The translations under genes and the position numbers were made by a program. The notes under the pieces were generated by a model that made no database searches, had not been told where the DNA came from, and worked only from the letters and a program-made list of their open reading frames with translations. 8,190 bases of DNA from SpSt-28 sp044343155. GTDB taxonomy: Archaea; Aenigmatarchaeota; Aenigmatarchaeia; CG10238-14; SpSt-28. Positions 5,415-8,190 of this stretch are shown here, piece by piece (positions within the stretch are counted from its first letter, which is position 1; each line of letters starts with the position of its first letter). Location: positions 1 through 8,190 of the forward strand of contig JAVZSS010000030.1 in NCBI GenBank assembly GCA_044343155.1, read 5' to 3'.

Positions 5415-5617
5415 TTTACATAATTATTATCAAGGGAAGAAAGACACCTTATGATAGTATAAAGGAATATGTTGAAGTAATTGAAGGAAACACCTATTTA
5501 GAAGCTATTGAAAAAGTCAAAGAGAAATATAAGCATTTTACTTTTTACAGTATAAAACGTATATCTAGTGTGGCACAAGAGAAACAAAAAGTATTAGATA
5601 TGTTTATCAAAAAATAA
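5411..5617 (+). CDS. Small alpha/beta protein of unknown function
   Basis: 68 residues. It begins with a hydrophobic strand MIYIIIIKG, then a charged strand/turn (EYVEVIEGNTY), an amphipathic helix LEAIEKVKEKYKHF, a strand FTFYSIKRI and a final helix. The compact beta-alpha-beta order is plausible for a small regulator or accessory protein, but no family is recognised. ATG 5411 overlaps the stop of the zinc-finger gene (ATGA), with GAGGGA (5400-5405) five bases upstream, so the two are translated together. A T7 tract (5626-5632) follows the stop. Confidence 0.75.
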   Translation: MIYIIIIKGRKTPYDSIKEYVEVIEGNTYLEAIEKVKEKYKHFTFYSIKRISSVAQEKQKVLDMFIKK

Positions 5618-5625
5618 CTATATTA

Positions 5626-5632
5626 TTTTTTT
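5626..5632 (+). terminator. T7 tract after the 5411 gene
   Basis: Seven T nine bases after the stop, before a 12-base palindrome TAAACTAGTTTA (5634-5645). Confidence 0.45.
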
Positions 5633-5633
5633 A

Positions 5634-5690
5634 TAAACTAGTTTACACGACTATTTCGGAACAATTTTTCACGATCATAAAATCTTCGGA
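5634..5690. promoter_or_regulatory. Palindrome and paired CACGA/TTCGGA direct repeats upstream of the 5745 gene
   Basis: The gap between the 5411 and 5745 genes holds the palindrome TAAACTAGTTTA (5634-5645), then CACGA...TTCGGA twice (5646-5660 and 5670-5690). ACTATTTCG (5650-5658) also occurs at 5035-5043 ahead of the zinc-finger gene. Possible shared binding site. Confidence 0.45.
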
Positions 5691-5744
5691 AAAACATATA
5701 GAAACAAATTTATGTTTACTGTTCAAAAATTTAATGTGATAAAT

Positions 5745-5945
5745 ATGGGATTGAGAAAGATAGGTAAAAATTTTGCAAACATGTTTCAAACCATGTTTTT
5801 GGCATATAAACCATTTTTTCAAAAAATAAACGTTGAAATTATGCCAATAGAAATAATTGATGAAAATGAATTGCAATATATTATCGGAGTAAAAATTAAA
5901 TTTCCAAATAAAGAAATAATGCTAAAAGCTTTAGAAGGTGGTTAA
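5745..5945 (+). CDS. Small basic-to-amphipathic protein of unknown function (66 aa)
   Basis: 66 residues: a basic N-terminus MGLRKIGKNF, a hydrophobic-aromatic stretch ANMFQTMFLAYKPFF, then strands INVEIMPIEII and YIIGVKIKF and a short C-terminal helix ending EGG. No family is recognised; the first part could lie on a membrane or form a helix-pair. I prefer ATG 5745 because GTGAT (5736-5740), matching the 16S tail, lies four bases before it. ATG 5712 upstream has no ribosome site and would add 11 residues. Its last codons contain the AGGTGG used by the next gene, so the pair is coupled. Confidence 0.65.
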   Translation: MGLRKIGKNFANMFQTMFLAYKPFFQKINVEIMPIEIIDENELQYIIGVKIKFPNKEIMLKALEGG

Positions 5946-5946
5946 C

Positions 5947-6480
5947 ATGGAAGAAAAACCTATTCCACAAATAAAAAAGGATAAAAAACCCGACGTAATA
6001 CTTATTGGAAGAAATTTAGCATGGATAAAAAAGAGAGATCCCGAGCTTTACGAGATTCTAATGAAAAAGGCTGAAGAAGAAGGTACTACAGCAAGTGAAA
6101 TTTTGCTTCGAGCATTGAGATATAGCTATATTGATAGTGAATCAACACTAGATACATTAACCGCAAGACAATTTTTGGTATTAATGGATAAGTATAACCA
6201 ATTACAAACAGAATTTATGAAAAACATGTTGGATTTTGTTAGTGTATTCTTTAAGTTAGGTTTTGAAAAAATAACCGACATTATAAATAGCATAAGTGAA
6301 AGTATAGAAGAAGAAATGAAAGAGAAAGAAAAGGAAAAACCTAAAAGAGATCCAACAGAGTTTATGAGCATTATCATGGGATTAATAAACTCTTTACCAA
6401 ACATATTTACTAATATGTACACTAACATTAACGAATTGATTAAAACTAATGTTATGAAACAACAAGAGATTAAACAATAA
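5947..6480 (+). CDS. Ribbon-helix-helix-like protein with long helical tail
   Basis: 177 residues. Residues 17-62 (VILIGRNLAWIKKRDPELYEILMKKAEEEGTTASEILLRALRYSY) have the sequence habit of ribbon-helix-helix proteins: a basic strand, 'DPELYEILMKKAEEEG', then 'TTASEILLRAL'. After it come an amphipathic helix region (72-118), a Glu/Lys-rich hinge EEEMKEKEKEKPKRD (121-135), and a last helical block with FMSIIMGLINSLPNIFTNMYTNINELI. A DNA-binding protein with an oligomerising tail is likely: a regulator, partition or genome-organising protein. ATG 5947 follows AGGTGG (5936-5941) with a five-base spacer; the GTG at 5938 is part of the ribosome site. With no obvious Rep in the genome, this protein and the 5088 product are the best candidates for origin binding. 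Confidence 0.75.
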   Translation: MEEKPIPQIKKDKKPDVILIGRNLAWIKKRDPELYEILMKKAEEEGTTASEILLRALRYSYIDSESTLDTLTARQFLVLMDKYNQLQTEFMKNMLDFVSVFFKLGFEKITDIINSISESIEEEMKEKEKEKPKRDPTEFMSIIMGLINSLPNIFTNMYTNINELIKTNVMKQQEIKQ

Positions 6481-6525
6481 ATTTTATATTTATTCTTTTT
6501 ATACTTTTATTAGGTGGTGAAAAAT

Positions 6526-6849
6526 ATGAGTTTAACAAAAATAAGTAGAAAGCTACGCAGGAAGCTTAAGATTGGCCGGGTGAGACTAGAAGGGGCTGAG
6601 GCTGTGGCAAAAACTGTTGTCGATAGATGGAGAGAAGAGAGAGATCGTAATTTAAGTAGATGGGCTGATGAATACTCTGCAGGTATAAGAGGGGCTAACG
6701 TTGAAGATATGAAATATAATTTAACTGAGTGGTATAAGGTGTTGGATACTGAAGTAGCTCCAAGACTAAGGGAAGTTATCCCCAAAGTTTACGCTGAAGT
6801 GAAAGCCAAATATCTCGGTAAGAAAAAGGTTAGAGTTCCCGCCGTGTGA
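6526..6849 (+). CDS. Basic helical protein, candidate nucleocapsid or major coat protein
   Basis: 107 residues with an Arg/Lys-rich N-terminus (KISRKLRRKLKIGRVR, 5-20), helices with three well-spaced Trp (35, 46, 69) in RWREERDRNLSRWADEY and MKYNLTEWY, a TEVAPRLREVIPKVYAEVKAKY helix, and a basic C-terminus LGKKKVRVPAV. The gene is visibly richer in G+C than its neighbours (for example around 6573-6605), as highly expressed structural genes in AT-rich archaeal viruses often are. ATG 6526 has the best ribosome site of the window, GGTGGTGA (6513-6520), five bases upstream; the GTG at 6514 lies inside that site. Its place directly before the 47-residue hydrophobic gene, its size and its charge suggest a DNA-coating virion protein. 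A cellular-type DNA-binding protein is the alternative. No family is recognised. Confidence 0.75.
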   Translation: MSLTKISRKLRRKLKIGRVRLEGAEAVAKTVVDRWREERDRNLSRWADEYSAGIRGANVEDMKYNLTEWYKVLDTEVAPRLREVIPKVYAEVKAKYLGKKKVRVPAV

Positions 6850-6864
6850 ACAAAAAATTGAGGT

Positions 6865-6876
6865 AAAGCTTATATA
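6865..6876 (+). promoter_or_regulatory. Strong archaeal promoter (BRE + TATA)
   Basis: AAAGC (BRE-like) followed by TTATATA. The box lies about 25 bases before the expected start of the message for the 47-residue protein, leaving a leader of roughly 12 bases that holds AGGTGG. It is the clearest promoter in the window. Confidence 0.8.
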
Positions 6877-6911
6877 CTAATGTTTAGTTTAAAATGTTAT
6901 AGGTGGAATAT

Positions 6912-7055
6912 ATGGTTGACACAACTCCAGTAATTGATATAACTGCAATATTCCAGCAAATATTCCCATATATATCGATGTTCTTAACATTGTTCTTAAC
7001 GATCTACTTGTTTAAGAGTTTCGTAAGCATGTTCAAAGAGATGGGTACTTTATAG
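6912..7055 (+). CDS. 47-residue hydrophobic single-helix protein, candidate small coat or membrane virion protein
   Basis: A short gene that is easy to miss. It encodes 47 residues: an acidic N-terminus MVDTTPVIDIT, one long hydrophobic helix (about 13-35, with IFPYISMFLTLFLTIYLF), and a short basic/amphipathic end KSFVSMFKEMGTL. The acid-hydrophobic-basic layout is that of small helical coat proteins such as those of filamentous phages, but it also fits any small membrane peptide. Evidence for a real, strongly expressed gene: a textbook archaeal promoter AAAGC-TTATATA at 6865-6876, the predicted transcript start near 6898-6900, AGGTGG at 6901-6906, and ATG 6912 five bases later. A hairpin and T7 tract follow (7072-7094), so it may be made as its own message. 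It could sit in the virion membrane or form the coat. No homologue is recognised. Confidence 0.8.
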   Translation: MVDTTPVIDITAIFQQIFPYISMFLTLFLTIYLFKSFVSMFKEMGTL

Positions 7056-7071
7056 AGTAATAGCATAACAT

Positions 7072-7094
7072 AAATAAAAAACCTTTATTTTTTT
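7072..7094 (+). terminator. Hairpin and T7 tract after the 47-residue gene
   Basis: AAATAAA (7072-7078) and TTTATTT (7084-7090) can pair, and T7 (7088-7094) follows. With the strong promoter at 6865 this would bound a one-gene transcript. Confidence 0.5.
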
Positions 7095-7124
7095 GTCTCC
7101 AATTATTCTAGTGGTGAATAGGTT

Positions 7125-7562
7125 TTGAAAGAAAACTTGAAACTTAAGAATATTGTAGTCATTAGAATCATTGATAAAAATAGGGTTATAAGAGAATATA
7201 GAGGTGAAAATGATGTATTAGAGGTTGGAGCAACATGTATTTTGAATTTTATTAGAGGGGCTTCAGCTAATGGTAATTGGAACACTATAAACCTATTTAC
7301 TTCCGACAATGTATATATTAAATCATTAACTGGTGGGTTTAGTGATATTGGTAGTGGAAGCGGATATAAATATATAGTGTTAAATGTGGTTGATAACTCA
7401 AATGATGAATATACTTTCAGAAAATTAGGGTTATATTATACCATGAGTGATAACATATATGTGCAAAACTTGATTAATGTTCAAACAACAGATATAGTTA
7501 AGGGTTCAACACAAACATTAGAAATAAGTTGGGAAATTAGAATATCATATACAACAGTATAA
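7125..7562 (+). CDS. Beta-rich virion-type surface protein, paralogue of the 173 gene
   Basis: 145 residues. The N-terminus LKNIVVIRIIDKNRVIREYRGEND is a strand-turn-strand comparable to IDIEYEIKDRDGKILRKRKFKG in the gene at 173. A hydrophobic helix VLEVGATCILNFI (31-43) and a Gly/Ser/Asn-rich middle follow. The C-terminal part DNSNDEYTFRKLGLYY (90-105), then the strand TQTLEISWEIRISY, matches in position the NNSG...KEMGLFL and ATLTVRYII elements of the paralogue. It is about 64 residues shorter, mostly in the glycine-rich middle. The start is TTG 7125 behind GGTGA (7113-7117). It is followed after ten bases by the anchored repeat protein, so a structural operon 7125-8085-802-1684 is likely. 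Exact function unknown. Confidence 0.8.
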   Translation: MKENLKLKNIVVIRIIDKNRVIREYRGENDVLEVGATCILNFIRGASANGNWNTINLFTSDNVYIKSLTGGFSDIGSGSGYKYIVLNVVDNSNDEYTFRKLGLYYTMSDNIYVQNLINVQTTDIVKGSTQTLEISWEIRISYTTV

Positions 7563-7572
7563 GGTGTTGTTT

Positions 7573-8085
7573 ATGAAAACTAAGGATTTTGAAGATTTAT
7601 TATTTCGTATTATGGATATAATTCTGTTTATTGGAATAATGTCCATAGTAATAATGGTTATTGGGTTAATGACAAAGACAAGGGAAGAAAGAAAATGGGA
7701 ACATGACATCAACCTTATTCTACCATTATTAAATGTAGATAAAATATTGGAGACAAGAGATTTTATTTTAACTTTACCATTGATGAATAATGATGAATCA
7801 TTAGAATCAATAGACTTCTATCTTACTTTACCATTAATATTATATGAATTTGAAATACCCATAAATGTTGGTATTACTGATGATTTAGCTTTTAGTGATT
7901 TAGTGGAAAAAAGAATTCAAGAACAAAAAATACTTGTGGGTTTACCAATATTGAATATTGATGGAACATTAACATCAGCAGATTTTAACCTATCATTAAC
8001 GTTAAGTTTCGATATATCATTATCCCCAACAGACATTAGTCTTATTCCACCATCAATATCATATGAATTTGAGATAACAACATAG
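7573..8085 (+). CDS. N-terminally anchored protein with 18-residue beta repeats
   Basis: 170 residues. A short charged N-terminus and one hydrophobic helix (about 15-33, DIILFIGIMSIVIMVIGLM) are followed by a basic TKTREERK stretch and a repetitive exterior or interior domain. Repeat units of 18 residues with the form L.LPL.N.D..L.S.DF occur at about 48-65 and 66-83, and again at 121-139 in less regular form; shorter strand repeats (DISLSPTDISL) and two YEFEI strings (91-95, 164-168) complete it. Alternating hydrophobic residues predict a stacked beta structure. ATG 7573 follows AAGGTG (7561-7566) with a six-base spacer; GTG 7564 is inside the site. A likely stalk or spike, or a membrane-linked scaffold. 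The C-terminal part is repeated at the window start (1-127). Confidence 0.8.
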   Translation: MKTKDFEDLLFRIMDIILFIGIMSIVIMVIGLMTKTREERKWEHDINLILPLLNVDKILETRDFILTLPLMNNDESLESIDFYLTLPLILYEFEIPINVGITDDLAFSDLVEKRIQEQKILVGLPILNIDGTLTSADFNLSLTLSFDISLSPTDISLIPPSISYEFEITT

Positions 8086-8190
8086 TAATATTTTTTTATT
8101 TGTTAGGATAGATATTTATTGGTGGTTTATTTGAGTAGTAAAATTTTGTCTAAAATCGATATTGAATATGAAATAAAGGATAGAGATGGG
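7959..8190. repeat. Terminal redundancy, right copy
   Basis: Direct copy of 1-232 at an offset of 7958 with two substitutions. Because it runs to the window end, the true overlap could be longer in the source molecule. Confidence 0.95.
8131..8190 (+). CDS. 5' start of the beta-rich protein seen whole at 173-802 (partial)
   Basis: First 20 codons of the same gene as 173-802, cut by the window end. TTG start at 8131; here the ribosome site reads GGTGG (8121-8125), whereas at the window start it reads AGTGG (163-167). The reading is otherwise the same base for base. Confidence 0.85.
   Translation, partial: MSSKILSKIDIEYEIKDRDG

Noticed and set aside
6912..7055. Assigning the element to the inovirus (filamentous phage) group
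   Set aside because: The small helical protein fits, but there is no Zot-like ATPase, Rep or adsorption protein, and the signals are archaeal.
4358..7309. Minus-strand open frames at 4358-4564, 5643-5876, 6126-6428, 6510-6785 and 7103-7309
   Set aside because: Each lies opposite a better-supported + strand gene, has no GGTG-type ribosome site, and reads as low-complexity Leu/Ser/Phe mirror sequence.
1..8190. True tandem duplication of a 232-base segment inside a larger replicon
   Set aside because: The repeats fall exactly at both window ends and genes continue across the join; a circle or concatemer explains this more simply.
1..8190. tRNA, rRNA or CRISPR array
   Set aside because: No cloverleaf-forming G+C-rich segment and no regular repeat-spacer series seen on either strand.

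Overview
The window looks like one complete, small, circular archaeal virus or virus-like genome that has been read slightly more than once around. The first 232 bases (1-232) recur at 7959-8190 with only two mismatches, so the unit is 7958 bp. One gene is split by the window edges (fragment at 1-127, whole copy at 7573-8085), and a second gene (173-802) begins again at 8131. All 17 genes called lie on the + strand and are tightly packed. The host is judged archaeal because genes are preceded by GGTGG/GGTGA ribosome sites 5-6 bases from the start, three genes start with TTG behind such sites, promoters have AAAGCTTATATA or TTTATATATATA boxes, one gene looks leaderless, and T7 tracts follow several gene ends. 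The strong A+T bias and Arg codons that are mostly AGA/AGG suggest a thermophile (Thermoproteota-like or similar). I cannot name the host.

Layout around the circle. Module A (5088-6480) is a regulatory or replication-associated block: a ribbon-helix-helix plus C2H2 zinc finger protein, two small unknowns, and a second ribbon-helix-helix-like protein with a long helical tail. It is preceded by a 321-bp gene-free AT-rich region (4767-5087) holding tandem 13-bp repeats and an 11-bp inverted repeat around a TATA box. Module B (6526-2439, through the circle junction) looks structural: a basic helical protein of higher G+C, a 47-residue single-helix hydrophobic protein behind the best promoter of the window, two related beta-rich proteins (7125-7562 and 173-802), two repeat-bearing membrane-anchored proteins (7573-8085 and 1704-1994), a 289-residue beta-rich protein (815-1684) and two tiny membrane proteins (2024-2185, 2182-2439). 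Module C (2414-4766) has a GT-B glycosyltransferase, a leaderless helical protein, a gene-free stretch with two hairpins, a beta-sandwich protein with a C-terminal membrane anchor, and a helical protein.

The likely working picture (inference) is a small membrane-containing or membrane-associated virion. It would be built from the 107- and 47-residue proteins, carry several anchored beta-rich surface proteins, and use a glycosyltransferase to modify itself or the host surface. No integrase, capsid-packaging ATPase, Rep endonuclease, helicase or polymerase is recognisable although the circle appears complete. How it replicates is the main open question.
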